NCBI GenBank assembly: GCA_934645175.1
Contig: CAKUDE010000004.1
Coordinates: 1-64,000 of the forward strand
DNA length: 64,000 nucleotides
Origin: an uncultured Oscillospiraceae bacterium
Lineage (GTDB): Bacteria > Bacillota > Clostridia > Oscillospirales > Oscillospiraceae
Direction: 5' to 3'
The notes beneath the pieces are model-generated. The model searched no databases. It was not told the DNA's origin and saw only the letters and a program-made list of their open reading frames with translations. Below, one piece after another: positions 42,723-50,523 of this stretch. The translations under genes were made by a program, and so were the position numbers. Positions within the stretch are counted from its first letter, which is position 1. Each line of letters starts with the position of its first letter.

Positions 42723-45089
42723 ATGGATTATCTATCTGCATTAAACGAAAAACAATTGGAAGCTGTTACGGCAACGGAGGGCTATCTCCGGGTGATTGCC
42801 GGTGCGGGCAGCGGAAAAACGAAAGTGCTGGTCAGCCGGTACGCCTATCTGGTGAAGGAGTACGGCATCAATTCTGCAAACATTCTCTGCGTGACTTTCA
42901 CCAACAAGGCTGCCAGGGAAATGAAGCGTCGCATCCGCAGCCTGATCGGGCAGGAATATGATACGTCCCTGATCTGCACCTACCATGGATTCTGTGTTCG
43001 TGTCCTCCGGGAGGATATCGAAAAAATCTTCTATCCCAGGGAGTTCCAGATCATTGACAACCAGCAGCAAAAGGCAATTTTAGAGGATATCTACCAAAAA
43101 TTCGATCTGAAGCTGGATCACGCCAGCTTTGAAAAGGTGATCAAACAGATTTCCCGGTTCAAAGCAGGCCATCGGGAATATGTGGCAAAAGTGTGCTGCA
43201 CCGACCCTTGCCAGATCCTGCCGGAGATCAGCACCATAGACGATCAAATCATTGAGGAATTCCTGCAAAAGCAGAAGCAGATCTATGCCATGGATTTCCA
43301 TGATCTTTTGTATTTCGTGCTGGATATTTTTAACCGCTGTCCGGAGGTCTTAGAGAAGTGGCAGGACCGCCTGAATTATATTCAGGTAGATGAATTTCAG
43401 GACAGCTCCAATACGGAGATGGAGCTGGTGGATAAGCTCTCGGGGAAACACAAAAATCTGATGATCGTTGGCGATCCGGATCAAAATATCTATGAATGGC
43501 GCGGCTCGGACGTAAGGCTATTAGTGGACTTTGATCAATATCATGTCCCGACGAAAACGGTGTTTCTCAATCAGAATTACCGATCCACTCCCCAGATCCT
43601 ACGCTGTGCCAATACGTTGATTGAGAAAAACACATATCGCCTGAAAAAAGATCTGTACACGAAGAGCCCTGACGGGGCGCAGGTGTACCATTACCATGAG
43701 AAAAACGAGTATGCAGAGGCGGACAGAATCGTTGCCGGTATTCATCTGCTCCGCAAGGAAAGCGGATGCAATTATGCTGACTTTGCAGTGCTGTATCGCT
43801 CCGGCTTTCTCTCCCGGGTCATCGAGAAAAAATTGACGGAGAACGGCGTCCCGTATGAGATTTTCGGCGGCGTCAAGTTTTATCAGCGCATGGAAATTCA
43901 GGATATTATGGCATACCTGCGGCTGGTAGCCTTTGAAGACGATATTTCCTTCAAACGCATTATCAATAAGCCCCGGCGAAAGTTCGGCAGGATCAAATTG
44001 CAGCGTCTGCTGGCGCTGCAGAAGGACGGGATCTCCCTGTTCCAAACGTTACAGGAAAATCTGGACAATCCCGCATTTAAGCAAAGCGGTGCAAAAGAGT
44101 TCGTGGCCGCTGTGAACGGAGTTCGGGAACAGTATCAAACCGCACCGCTTTCCGAATGTGTGGAGCGCATATGCATAGACAGCGGATACGAAAAGTATAT
44201 CCGGGAGCTGGGCGATATGGAGCGGTTTGAAAACCTGTCCGAGTTCAAACGGATTGCTTCGGAATATGAGAAGAGCTTTGGAGAAAAAGTATCTCTGAAG
44301 GAGTTTATCAATCAGATCTCGCTGCAATCAGAGGACGACAGCGAGGAAAACTGCGACAGTGTGAAGCTGATGACCATTCATGCAGCCAAGGGTTTGGAGT
44401 TTCCCTATGTATTTATCATAGGATTTTCGGAAGGTATTTTTCCTTCGTCTAAGACCATTGAAGAACGCAGAAAGATGGGATTGGAGGAAGAACGCAGACT
44501 GTGCTATGTAGCGATTACCAGAGCAAAAAAAGGACTGTTTTTGCTGGACAGCGAGGGATATAGCCAAAACGGCAAGGAAAAGCTGCCCTCCAGATTCCTG
44601 AAGGAGATCGGCGAGGAAAACTATACCCGGGTGGGCAGCATATCCAGGGAATTGCAGTACAATGCTGACCGGTATGCAGCGCAGCTATACGATGAAGGGC
44701 CGGCTACTCCGCCCAAGGCTGCCGGGACAAAGGTGATTCACCCGGCCTTTGGCGAAGGAGAAATATTGGGCTTTGGTCGAAATCAAAACAACTACCGGAT
44801 TAAATTTGATAAATTGGCAAGTGAGCGTGAGATTTCCGTTGACTTTTTTAGAAACCCACTGGCATTGCCGCAGATTCCTGCGCCTGTGCCGGAAACACGG
44901 GCACAATTGCCGCAGCCGGAAGAGAATACGCCAAAGCCCGCCGAGGTGCACTTCACGCAACAGGCGGCTGGAAAAACGCAGGAAAAAGAATTGCCCAATC
45001 ACCCGTTGAATGGGTATGAACAGGTGGACGACTTCAAGCTGCAGACAAAAGAGTCCGGGCAATCCACAGAAAAAAGAAAGAGCCTGTGA
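42723..45089 (+). CDS. UvrD/Rep/PcrA-type superfamily 1 DNA helicase
   Basis: 788 aa. All SF1A motifs appear in order: IAGAGSGKTKVLVSRYA (Walker A), VTFTNKAAREMKRRI, QVDEFQDSSNTEME (DExQ motif II), GDPDQNIYEWRGSD, LNQNYRSTPQIL, LMTIHAAKGLEFPYVFIIG and CYVAITRAKKGLFL. The roughly 130 residues after motif VI include a PcrA-like C-terminal beta segment (HPAFGEGEILGFGRNQNNYRIKFD). AGGAGG sits 5 bases before the ATG. It is probably an accessory copy, because it lies in the mosaic region and is followed by truncated genes. The last 90 bp overlap the tail of the convergent PHP frame. Confidence 0.92.
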   Translation: MDYLSALNEKQLEAVTATEGYLRVIAGAGSGKTKVLVSRYAYLVKEYGINSANILCVTFTNKAAREMKRRIRSLIGQEYDTSLICTYHGFCVRVLREDIEKIFYPREFQIIDNQQQKAILEDIYQKFDLKLDHASFEKVIKQISRFKAGHREYVAKVCCTDPCQILPEISTIDDQIIEEFLQKQKQIYAMDFHDLLYFVLDIFNRCPEVLEKWQDRLNYIQVDEFQDSSNTEMELVDKLSGKHKNLMIVGDPDQNIYEWRGSDVRLLVDFDQYHVPTKTVFLNQNYRSTPQILRCANTLIEKNTYRLKKDLYTKSPDGAQVYHYHEKNEYAEADRIVAGIHLLRKESGCNYADFAVLYRSGFLSRVIEKKLTENGVPYEIFGGVKFYQRMEIQDIMAYLRLVAFEDDISFKRIINKPRRKFGRIKLQRLLALQKDGISLFQTLQENLDNPAFKQSGAKEFVAAVNGVREQYQTAPLSECVERICIDSGYEKYIRELGDMERFENLSEFKRIASEYEKSFGEKVSLKEFINQISLQSEDDSEENCDSVKLMTIHAAKGLEFPYVFIIGFSEGIFPSSKTIEERRKMGLEEERRLCYVAITRAKKGLFLLDSEGYSQNGKEKLPSRFLKEIGEENYTRVGSISRELQYNADRYAAQLYDEGPATPPKAAGTKVIHPAFGEGEILGFGRNQNNYRIKFDKLASEREISVDFFRNPLALPQIPAPVPETRAQLPQPEENTPKPAEVHFTQQAAGKTQEKELPNHPLNGYEQVDDFKLQTKESGQSTEKRKSL

Positions 45090-45913
45090 ACGGGCCGCAG
45101 CAGCCGCCAAATCTGAAGGATTATGATAACCTTTGGAGTCGGGATAATGTGCCCAAAACCGGCTGGGTCTGCACCGGCGTTACGGATCTGGGGGCACCGG
45201 TGGGTGTGTGCGAAATGTGCGGCCGCCAAGTTATTCGCTATGTTCATCATTTCCTCTGTGGAGCGGAAATGTGTTTGTGTTCCGCCCATGGAACGATCTC
45301 TGAGCGGCTCCGTAAGCTCCTGGCAGATCTGTTCCTGCGGCTCCAGATAATGGCAATTCCCCACAGCCACCACGGGAACTCCCGCCACTTTCGCGATTTT
45401 GCAGAGCCGCTTGTTGTATGCGGGCGGCTGCGAGGGATGAAGCTCCAGATAATCATAGTGAGAGGCAAGGCGGATCAGCTCCTCGTCGTTTGCCTCGTTC
45501 CGAAGTGCGGCCACGACTGCACCAAAGCGGCTTTCCGAGCCGCAAAGAAGATTTTTCCTGTGCTTTTCCACCATGTTCCGATCTGCAATCTTGTGCCCCT
45601 CCTGCAGGTGCAGCGAGGACACGACCTCATAAATGCCCCGCAAACCGGCGCGGTTTCTTGCCAGAAGCACAATACGTTCTACCGGTTCCAGTTCCACAGT
45701 CACGCCGTAGAGAATGCGGAAACCATCGTCGACCTTTTCCTGTTCTTTCTCCAGTTCATAATAATCCTGCACGGAGTTGAGGCTGGTGACGGCAAGGGCA
45801 GTCTGGCCGAGGCTTCTGGCTTTCCGAACGGCCTCCTTCGGCGTGATGATGGAGGCATCATCCGATGCCGCGGTGTGTAGATTGAACTCAATTCGTTCAA
45901 GAGCTTGATTCAT
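44999..45913 (-). pseudogene. PolC-like PHP-domain gene, truncated at about 45250
   Basis: 304 codons from ATG 45913 with a good ribosome site (AAAGGAGG). Residues 1-222 resemble the PHP region of PolC-type DNA polymerase III: FNLHTAASDDASIITPKEAVRKAR, LLARNRAGLRGIYEVVSSLHLQ, DYLELHPSQPPA, PVVAVGNCHYLEPQEQI and FRSTEEMMN. From about residue 223 (position 45250) the frame is simply the antisense of the zinc-protein fragment and of the uvrD tail, so the polymerase part is lost. The proofreading exonuclease normally inserted in PolC's PHP is also absent, as is its N-terminal OB domain. One of the metal histidines remains (HLHT is HTA here). May still be translated. Confidence 0.65.
45086..45253 (+). 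pseudogene. 5' fragment of a small zinc-binding-type protein gene after uvrD
   Basis: GTG 45086 overlaps the uvrD stop. The first 56 codons read like a real protein (PQQPPNLKDYDNLWSRDNVP, WVCTGVTDLGAPVGVCEMCG, RQVIRYVHH), a type I know in phages and mobile islands that continues with a second cysteine pair. After codon 56 the frame becomes antisense of the PHP gene, so the second cysteine pair is lost. Family identification is from memory. Confidence 0.5.
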
Positions 45914-46010
45914 AATCGTTCCTCCTTTTTTCCGCAGTATAGACAAAATGAGGGGGCAAAAGTGCCCCATCGAAGAAATCGAGATGTCCCACAAAATGGC
46001 CATATAGAAA

Positions 46011-46042
46011 AAGCCCGAAGTCTTTTGCAAAACTTCGGGCTT
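46011..46042. terminator. Hairpin upstream of the PHP gene
   Basis: AGCCCGAAGT and ACTTCGGGCT separated by 10 bases, A-rich on the left side. It lies in the 318-bp gap between the PHP gene and the recombinase gene. Confidence 0.5.
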
Positions 46043-46055
46043 GGAAAATGCAAAA

Positions 46056-46084
46056 CGGCGGACAAGTTTTTGGCTTGTCCGCCG
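46056..46084. repeat. Perfect inverted repeat
   Basis: CGGCGGACAAG-7 bases-CTTGTCCGCCG. No T-run; may be a recombination or transposon-end structure. Confidence 0.5.
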
Positions 46085-46178
46085 TCTGCGAATATTTGGT
46101 TGTACGGGGGTTCGATACTGCACTCAAAGGAAAAACAGCGATTTTACATCTTCAAGAAAACCCGGCGTTTGGGCAGCA

Positions 46179-46203
46179 AAAACCCCCGATAAATCGGGGT
46201 TTT
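46179..46203 (-). terminator. Terminator after the serine recombinase gene
   Basis: AAAACCCCCGAT-aa-ATCGGGGTTTT, 29 bp past the recombinase stop; T-run on both strands. Confidence 0.78.
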
Positions 46204-46231
46204 CGCGGAACATATCTTTTTTATGTTCCTT

Positions 46232-47734
46232 TTATGGTGGAGCAGGGGCGTTCAAGGATGAACACCCCTCCGAGGTCCCGCCGCTGCCTTCAAATACGGA
46301 TTCTATATCATCCAGCGGGATATTGTCAATACTTAACGGCTTCTTGCTGGCGTTGATGATGAGGGTAAAGTGGTCATCATACAGATAGATGGAATGAACA
46401 AAGATATTGATGATGGCCCGGCGCTTATTTACATCGTCAGAGGGCATTTCACAGACATAATCCAGAAAGGCTAAGATCTGCGCCTCAGTCAGCGTAATCT
46501 TCTTGTTTTCCTCGATAGCGAGTTGCGCCTCCAGCTCTGCCTTTTCTGCCATGCGCTTGTTGAGCCGTTCTGTCAGCATCTCCACAGCCTGCCCCTGCTC
46601 AATGGCTTTCCAGAGATTCTCAATGGCCGTGTCTGCCTCTCGAATTGCTTTTCTCTGCGCCTTGGCGGTCAGGTTGTCCGGGCTTTTGGCGCACTCCTCA
46701 GCCACCTTCTTGACAATGAACCGTATCTTCTCCTCGGTCAGCATTTTCAGACACTCGTTAACCACACGGTCCTCAATATAAGACTTGCTGACGATCTTCT
46801 TGTCACACTTTTTCCTGCGGGCATTTTTGCACATATAGTAGTGATACTGCCTGCCGGTCTTGCTGGTGCCGCCGTAGCCCACCATCATTTCTTTGCAGTG
46901 TCCGCAGAACAGCTTTGTAGTCAGCAGATATTCGCCCTCACCGTGGGTCCGAGCCGGCGCATTTTTGTTTTTGTTCATCATCGATTGCACCCGGTAAAAC
47001 AGATCATCGTCCAGAATGCGAGGCATCCCGCCGGGTGTTTCCTTTCCTTTGTAAAGATAGACGCCGATATAGCGCTTGTTGCTGAGCAGGCGGCTGAGAC
47101 TGTTGGGGCTGAATTCCTTGCCGAGAGAGGTCTTGACCCTGCGCCGTTTCAGATCTCGGATAATTTCCGCTTTCGTTTCGCCGCTGGCGTAGCGCTCATA
47201 AATCTCACGGACAATGGCGGCTTCTTCCTCATCTACATAGAACCGTCGCTCGGCATCCACTTTGAAGCCTAAGCCGGGGTTACTGCCGTTAGACAGGCAC
47301 TTTTCGGCATTGATGGCCATGCCCCGGTGGATCTTCTGGGAAAGCTCTACGGAGTAGTATTCCGCCATACTTTCCAGAACGCCCTCTACCAAGATACCGG
47401 AGGCATCGTCCGTAATATTTTCCTTGGCGGACAGCACCCGGACGCCGTTCTTTTTCAGCTTCGCCTTATTGATGGCGCTGTCATAGCGGTTACGGGCAAA
47501 GCGGTCCAGCTGATATACCAGAACACCCTCAAAGGTGTGCTTGTCGCTGTCGGAGATCATCCGCTGAAACTCGGCACGGTTGTCCGTGGTGCCACTGATG
47601 GCCCGGTCGATATATTCTCCGACAACAGTATAATGATTCGACTCCGCATATTCATAGCACACCTTGAGCTGCCCCTCGATGGACTGTTCCGTCTGGCTGT
47701 GGCTGGAAAAGCGGGCGTAAATGACTACATTCAT
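46232..47734 (-). CDS. Large serine recombinase (site-specific integrase)
   Basis: 500 aa. N-terminal resolvase domain with catalytic Ser10 in YARFSSHSQTEQSIEGQ and VLVYQLDRFARNRYD. The recombinase domain follows (NGSNPGLGFKVD, SRLLSNKRYIGVYLYKG), then the zinc-ribbon with C-x2-C and C-x4-C pairs (KLFCGHCKEMMVG and MCKNARRKKC). A coiled-coil segment (about 380-430) and C-terminal tail end the protein. Large serine recombinases integrate and excise mobile elements and usually sit at one element end. GAGGAGG precedes the ATG. The protein looks intact. Confidence 0.95.
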   Translation of the reverse strand: MNVVIYARFSSHSQTEQSIEGQLKVCYEYAESNHYTVVGEYIDRAISGTTDNRAEFQRMISDSDKHTFEGVLVYQLDRFARNRYDSAINKAKLKKNGVRVLSAKENITDDASGILVEGVLESMAEYYSVELSQKIHRGMAINAEKCLSNGSNPGLGFKVDAERRFYVDEEEAAIVREIYERYASGETKAEIIRDLKRRRVKTSLGKEFSPNSLSRLLSNKRYIGVYLYKGKETPGGMPRILDDDLFYRVQSMMNKNKNAPARTHGEGEYLLTTKLFCGHCKEMMVGYGGTSKTGRQYHYYMCKNARRKKCDKKIVSKSYIEDRVVNECLKMLTEEKIRFIVKKVAEECAKSPDNLTAKAQRKAIREADTAIENLWKAIEQGQAVEMLTERLNKRMAEKAELEAQLAIEENKKITLTEAQILAFLDYVCEMPSDDVNKRRAIINIFVHSIYLYDDHFTLIINASKKPLSIDNIPLDDIESVFEGSGGTSEGCSSLNAPAPP

Positions 47735-47816
47735 ACAGAATCCTCCTCTCCGATTTTTATTATAGTCATCCGCTCTCCGGTGTCGAATGTGCCGTATATT
47801 CCGGGTGCTTCAGAAG

Positions 47817-47954
47817 CTACTCTGCAAAATAGGCCTTACCCTCGTCGCTGGCGTAGAACCTGCGCAGCTCCGGGAGCATGGCCTTGGCAAAGGAAGTGAG
47901 CAGTTCCTCCGGCAGTGCGACCTGCGTATAGTCGATCTTGCGATATTCTTCCAT
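47817..47954 (-). CDS. Very small conserved-looking protein of the mobile region (45 aa)
   Basis: ATG 47954 follows TAAGGAGGTG by 6 bases, a near-perfect ribosome site. The product is MEEYRKIDYTQVALPEELL..., a short amphipathic protein ending GKAYFAE. It lies between the serine recombinase and the 70-codon gene in the same direction. Small ORFs of this type are common just upstream of recombinases; function unknown. Confidence 0.65.
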   Translation of the reverse strand: MEEYRKIDYTQVALPEELLTSFAKAMLPELRRFYASDEGKAYFAE

Positions 47955-47967
47955 AGGCTGCACCTCC

Positions 47968-48180
47968 TTATCTCACTCGGTCGCTTCGTCGGCGGTAGTC
48001 CCGTTCGCAGAGCTTCACCACGGCATCCTCGATCTGGGCAGCGGTATAGCTCTGGGGAAAGTACTTTCGGATGCGCTCCATCGGAATCTTGAGACGAGCC
48101 CTCTGATTGGCTTTTTCTTCCGACATAATGGTCTGAATAACCGCTGAGGTCAGTGTCCCTTCCCGGTCAGCTTTGTGCAT
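47968..48180 (-). CDS. Small hypothetical protein of the mobile region (70 aa)
   Basis: 70 aa, basic and helical (LTSAVIQTIMSEEKANQRAR, RKYFPQSYTAAQIEDAVVKL). The start overlaps the end of the MobC-like gene by 14 bp, so it is translationally coupled. No known domain is recognised; the C-terminal half could be a small winged helix. Confidence 0.6.
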   Translation of the reverse strand: MHKADREGTLTSAVIQTIMSEEKANQRARLKIPMERIRKYFPQSYTAAQIEDAVVKLCERDYRRRSDRVR

Positions 48181-48370
48181 CCGCCAAGCCTGCGAATAGG
48201 ATGGAGTGCAGGAGCATCACATCCACGGTGGGCGCTTCATAAACTTCCGTTCCGCTGATGGCACTGCGGACAAATTCACTTGTCGTAGTGCGTGCCGTCC
48301 TCACTTTTCGGTTCAGCATATCCAGTTCCCTTTGGGTTAGGCGAATCTGAAGTCTGCAATCTCTTTTCAC
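48167..48370 (-). CDS. MobC-like ribbon-helix-helix protein, short
   Basis: 67 aa from GTG 48370 (AAGGAAG about 8 bases upstream). The sequence RLQIRLTQRELDMLNRKVRTARTTTSEFVRSAI is the RHH pattern of MobC-type relaxosome accessory proteins. Full MobC proteins are longer and are followed by a relaxase gene; neither the rest nor a relaxase is present here, so the mobilisation module is a remnant. Confidence 0.6.
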   Translation of the reverse strand: MKRDCRLQIRLTQRELDMLNRKVRTARTTTSEFVRSAISGTEVYEAPTVDVMLLHSILFAGLADAQS

Positions 48371-48466
48371 ATCCAATCTTCCTTTCTCTGTTGGGGGTTT
48401 TAGGGGCATGGCCCATAACAAGCGGAATCTGTGCAGACAGATTCCTTGCTTGCTGAGACAGCTGCG

Positions 48467-48763
48467 TTATATTCGTTCCACTTCATCGAGATACACTTCC
48501 TTTCTTGAATTTTCCTTGTAATGGAGCAACAGATGTGTACCGACCGGGATTTCATAGAACCCTAAGTACCTCTGCCACCACTGTGCAGCCGCCATAATCT
48601 TCCGGCCGTCCGCAAAGGTGAAGAATACGCGCAGGCAGTTGCGTGCCTTCGTCTTCAGGTCGAGAACGGCGACAAAATTACCCGGTTCAAGGTTCAGTGC
48701 ATAATCCATCGTGATGATGTTCTGTGCTTTGAGCTCGTTTTGGGTGTATACCTTGTTTTCCAT
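48467..48763 (-). CDS. Hypothetical protein of the mobile region (98 aa)
   Basis: 98 aa with AAAGGAGGTG 7 bases before the ATG. Mixed alpha/beta sequence with ARNCLRVFFTFADGRKI and AAAQWWQRYLGFYEIPVGTHLLL. No domain recognised. The start is 3 bp after the YdbC-like stop, in the same operon. Confidence 0.65.
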   Translation of the reverse strand: MENKVYTQNELKAQNIITMDYALNLEPGNFVAVLDLKTKARNCLRVFFTFADGRKIMAAAQWWQRYLGFYEIPVGTHLLLHYKENSRKEVYLDEVERI

Positions 48764-48765
48764 GT

Positions 48766-48987
48766 TTACACCTCCTTTTTCAGCAGCTTGATTAGCATCC
48801 GTGCTTCCTCATGGGTGAAGGTACCGCGACTTGTGCACCTATTGTGATCAGGAGACCAGTCGTGAATGTCGAGCTTCGGCTCTGCACCGTTCCAACTGAC
48901 CATATTCAGCTCCAGCCTCCAGCCTCGCAACGATTCGGAGATTACACCGATATGCCTTGTGATTGTGCTTGTGATTCTGTCTTTCAT
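48766..48987 (-). CDS. YdbC/PC4-family single-stranded DNA-binding-like protein
   Basis: 73 aa from ATG 48987 with AAGGAGG 8 bases upstream. The pattern WRLELNMVSWNGAEPKLDIHDWSPDH and the C-terminal EEARMLIKLLKK match the YdbC family, which has the PC4 coactivator fold and binds single-stranded DNA. Common in mobile elements of Firmicutes. The longer upstream frame has no ribosome site. Confidence 0.8.
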   Translation of the reverse strand: MKDRITSTITRHIGVISESLRGWRLELNMVSWNGAEPKLDIHDWSPDHNRCTSRGTFTHEEARMLIKLLKKEV

Positions 48988-49124
48988 TTTGATTTCCTCC
49001 TTCATTTTTAATTTTTCAGGCAGATGAAAGAACTGCCTGCGGAACCGGCTCAAAAAGAAATACCGCGCTGTATTCAGCCGCTTCTTCTATATAAAAGTTA
49101 GTTCTTCTCTTGAGCGGATCCAGA

Positions 49125-49164
49125 AAGTAATTATTTATTTAATTACTTATAGGGGTGCTGCACC
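49125..49164. promoter_or_regulatory. Inverted repeats upstream of the mobile operon, candidate origin or operator
   Basis: AAGTAATTA-6 bases-TAATTACTT (49125-49148), followed by an 11-bp palindrome GGTGCTGCACC (49154-49164). It lies 140 bp upstream of the YdbC-MobC-like operon, where an origin of transfer or an operator could be. Confidence 0.35.
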
Positions 49165-49380
49165 GTCCTTCCGATATCGTTTTTATATGCCTGCCCCGGG
49201 GTCTCCGCGGCGTTGCTATGCTCGCTCTTTCGAGGTCGCCGCACAGTCATATCTGTCTCGGTAACGGCTATTCAGTTGTCCAGGTACATATCCTCATAAT
49301 GTGAGGAATGAAAGAGGGGCATTTTGGGGATCCTGCCGAAAAAATTCTTTCTCAATGTCCCTTGCTGACTCTTCTACCCT

Positions 49381-49474
49381 CAAGTGGTAGATCACGAGAA
49401 AGGCCGAAAATTAAGGCGATCGAAAAAATATTTATCCCCTCACTTGGTAGGCAACGAGAAGACCAAAAAATTAA
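49381..49474. repeat. Imperfect direct repeat pair
   Basis: Two 34-bp copies start at 49381 and 49441, with shared cores GGTAG, ACGAGAA and AAAATTAA; about 24 of 34 positions match. They sit just left of the palindrome array. Confidence 0.55.
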
Positions 49475-49498
49475 CCCCCTTGAAAATTTCTTTTGTTT

Positions 49499-49633
49499 TG
49501 GCTCCAAATTGGAGCCATTTTCATGTGCGGGACTGCTTGTGGCTCCGAATTGGAGCCATTTTTCGCCTTTGGCATCAAAATTGATGCCATATCCATTCCG
49601 GAGTTCATCGGTGTGGCAGCAAAATTGATGCCA
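49499..49633. repeat. Array of four 19-20 bp palindromes
   Basis: TGGCTCCAAATTGGAGCCA (49499-49517), TGGCTCCGAATTGGAGCCA (49540-49558), TGGCATCAAAATTGATGCCA (49570-49589) and TGGCAGCAAAATTGATGCCA (49614-49633). Two subtypes in pairs; start-to-start spacings are 41, 30 and 44 bp. An open frame crosses it on the plus strand (49308-49628) but has no coding character. The stretch 49054-49690 otherwise holds no gene I can support. Confidence 0.85.
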
Positions 49634-49689
49634 TAAAAATAAGCGCCTGCCTCTTTTCAGAAGCAGACGCTCATTTCTTATATTCTTTT

Positions 49690-49818
49690 TTACCGCAGCA
49701 GCCGGATCAGCAGCTCATTGATATCCTCGGTGGGCTTGCCGCTTGCTATCAGCTTGTTCCGAAAGGACAACAGGGCCGTTGTCAGCAGCTGTCGCTCGCC
49801 GGCGCAGAGTGCTAACAC
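49690..49818 (-). CDS. Small protein or C-terminal remnant (42 codons) of the mobile region
   Basis: Reading minus from GTG 49818 gives VLALCAGERQLLTTALLSFR and then NKLIASGKPTEDINELLIRLLR to a TAA. The pattern RQLLTTAL-SFRNKLI-GKPTEDINELL is that of small proteins in phage and conjugative elements. Upstream codons reach a TAG five codons away and no strong ribosome site is seen, so it may be truncated at the N-terminus. It follows the TnpV-like gene by 33 bp. Confidence 0.45.
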   Translation of the reverse strand: MLALCAGERQLLTTALLSFRNKLIASGKPTEDINELLIRLLR

Positions 49819-49851
49819 TCGATTTCTTCTATACTAGAACATCACCACACC

Positions 49852-50130
49852 TCAGCAATAAACCAGCTCAGAAAGGATGATCTCTTCCGCTCGGGTGCTG
49901 ATGCTGTTCATCCGCCCCACCCATTCCATTTGGTTCTCGGCCTTCAGCTGCTCGGTGACGCCTTCGGCTTCCTTCATCCGCTCAACCAACCGATCGAACA
50001 TATCCTGTGCTGTGTCGCCGATTTCCTTGAGATGCTCGTCCAGCTTGCCGGTCAGCAGCATTCCCGTGTAGATGCCGTCTCTGTGCTCGCGCAGATACCG
50101 CCTGCGCATTTCTGCAAATCTGTTGTACAT
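49852..50130 (-). CDS. TnpV-like transposon-encoded protein, N-terminally short
   Basis: 92 aa from ATG 50130 with AAAGGAGG 6 bases upstream. The sequence RYLREHRDGIYTGMLLTGKLDEHLKEIGDTAQ with MFDRLVERMKEAEGVTEQLKAENQMEWVGRMNSI is the TnpV pattern of clostridial transposons. Full-length TnpV proteins are about 120 aa, so the first 25-30 residues are missing. Its function in transposition is unknown. Confidence 0.75.
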   Translation of the reverse strand: MYNRFAEMRRRYLREHRDGIYTGMLLTGKLDEHLKEIGDTAQDMFDRLVERMKEAEGVTEQLKAENQMEWVGRMNSISTRAEEIILSELVYC

Positions 50131-50344
50131 ATTCTTCCTCCTTTTGCGCCCACCGTGCGGTTTTCTATCCCCATCCACATGATAGCGCAACCCGAAGGAA
50201 AAGCCCAATGTGCGAAAAACAGATTTGCAGATTTGACAGTAAGGCAACAGAAACAGCCATCCCCGAAATCGATCGGAAATGGCTGTCGTCTATGATGTGG
50301 CATTGTCTTAACAAGCAACGAAGCTGTCCGTACAGATTCACTTG

Positions 50345-50400
50345 TCAGGGGATTCCCTGAGACCCTGTGAGCGGAAGCTCATACTTAATATTTTTTCTAA
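50345..50400. repeat. Hairpins in the gap before the AraC gene
   Basis: TCAGGG-gatt-CCCTGA (50345-50360) and TGAGC-ggaa-GCTCA (50368-50381); the second is followed by TACTTAATATTTTTT and could terminate plus-strand transcription. No gene is visible in 50131-50523. Confidence 0.4.
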
Positions 50401-50439
50401 AGGGTTCTATGCTGATTTGTATTTGTAAGCCTCTATGTG

Positions 50440-50470
50440 CGGAGCAGGTTACGCCCGCTCCGTTTCTTTT
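50440..50470 (+). terminator. Hairpin with T-run near the end of the AraC gene
   Basis: CGGAGC-11 bases-GCTCCG followed by TTTCTTTTT on the plus strand. No plus-strand gene precedes it, so it may shield the locus from outside transcription. Confidence 0.45.
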
Positions 50471-50523
50471 TCCTCAAAAGAATTATCATCCACGCCGTAT
50501 CCGTCCGGATGTAGCTGAAACAA

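Noticed and set aside
46108..46130. tRNA T-arm-like GGTTCGAT that could mark an integration site in a tRNA
   Set aside because: No acceptor stem, anticodon arm or CCA-proximal sequence can be fitted around it.
49308..49628. 106-codon open frame over the palindrome array
   Set aside because: Its sequence is dictated by the palindromes (SKLEPF, APNWSHF, SKLMPYP) and it has no ribosome site.
49499..49633. CRISPR-like repeat array
   Set aside because: Units are short full palindromes of two types with unequal spacing of 11-24 bp and there are no cas genes.
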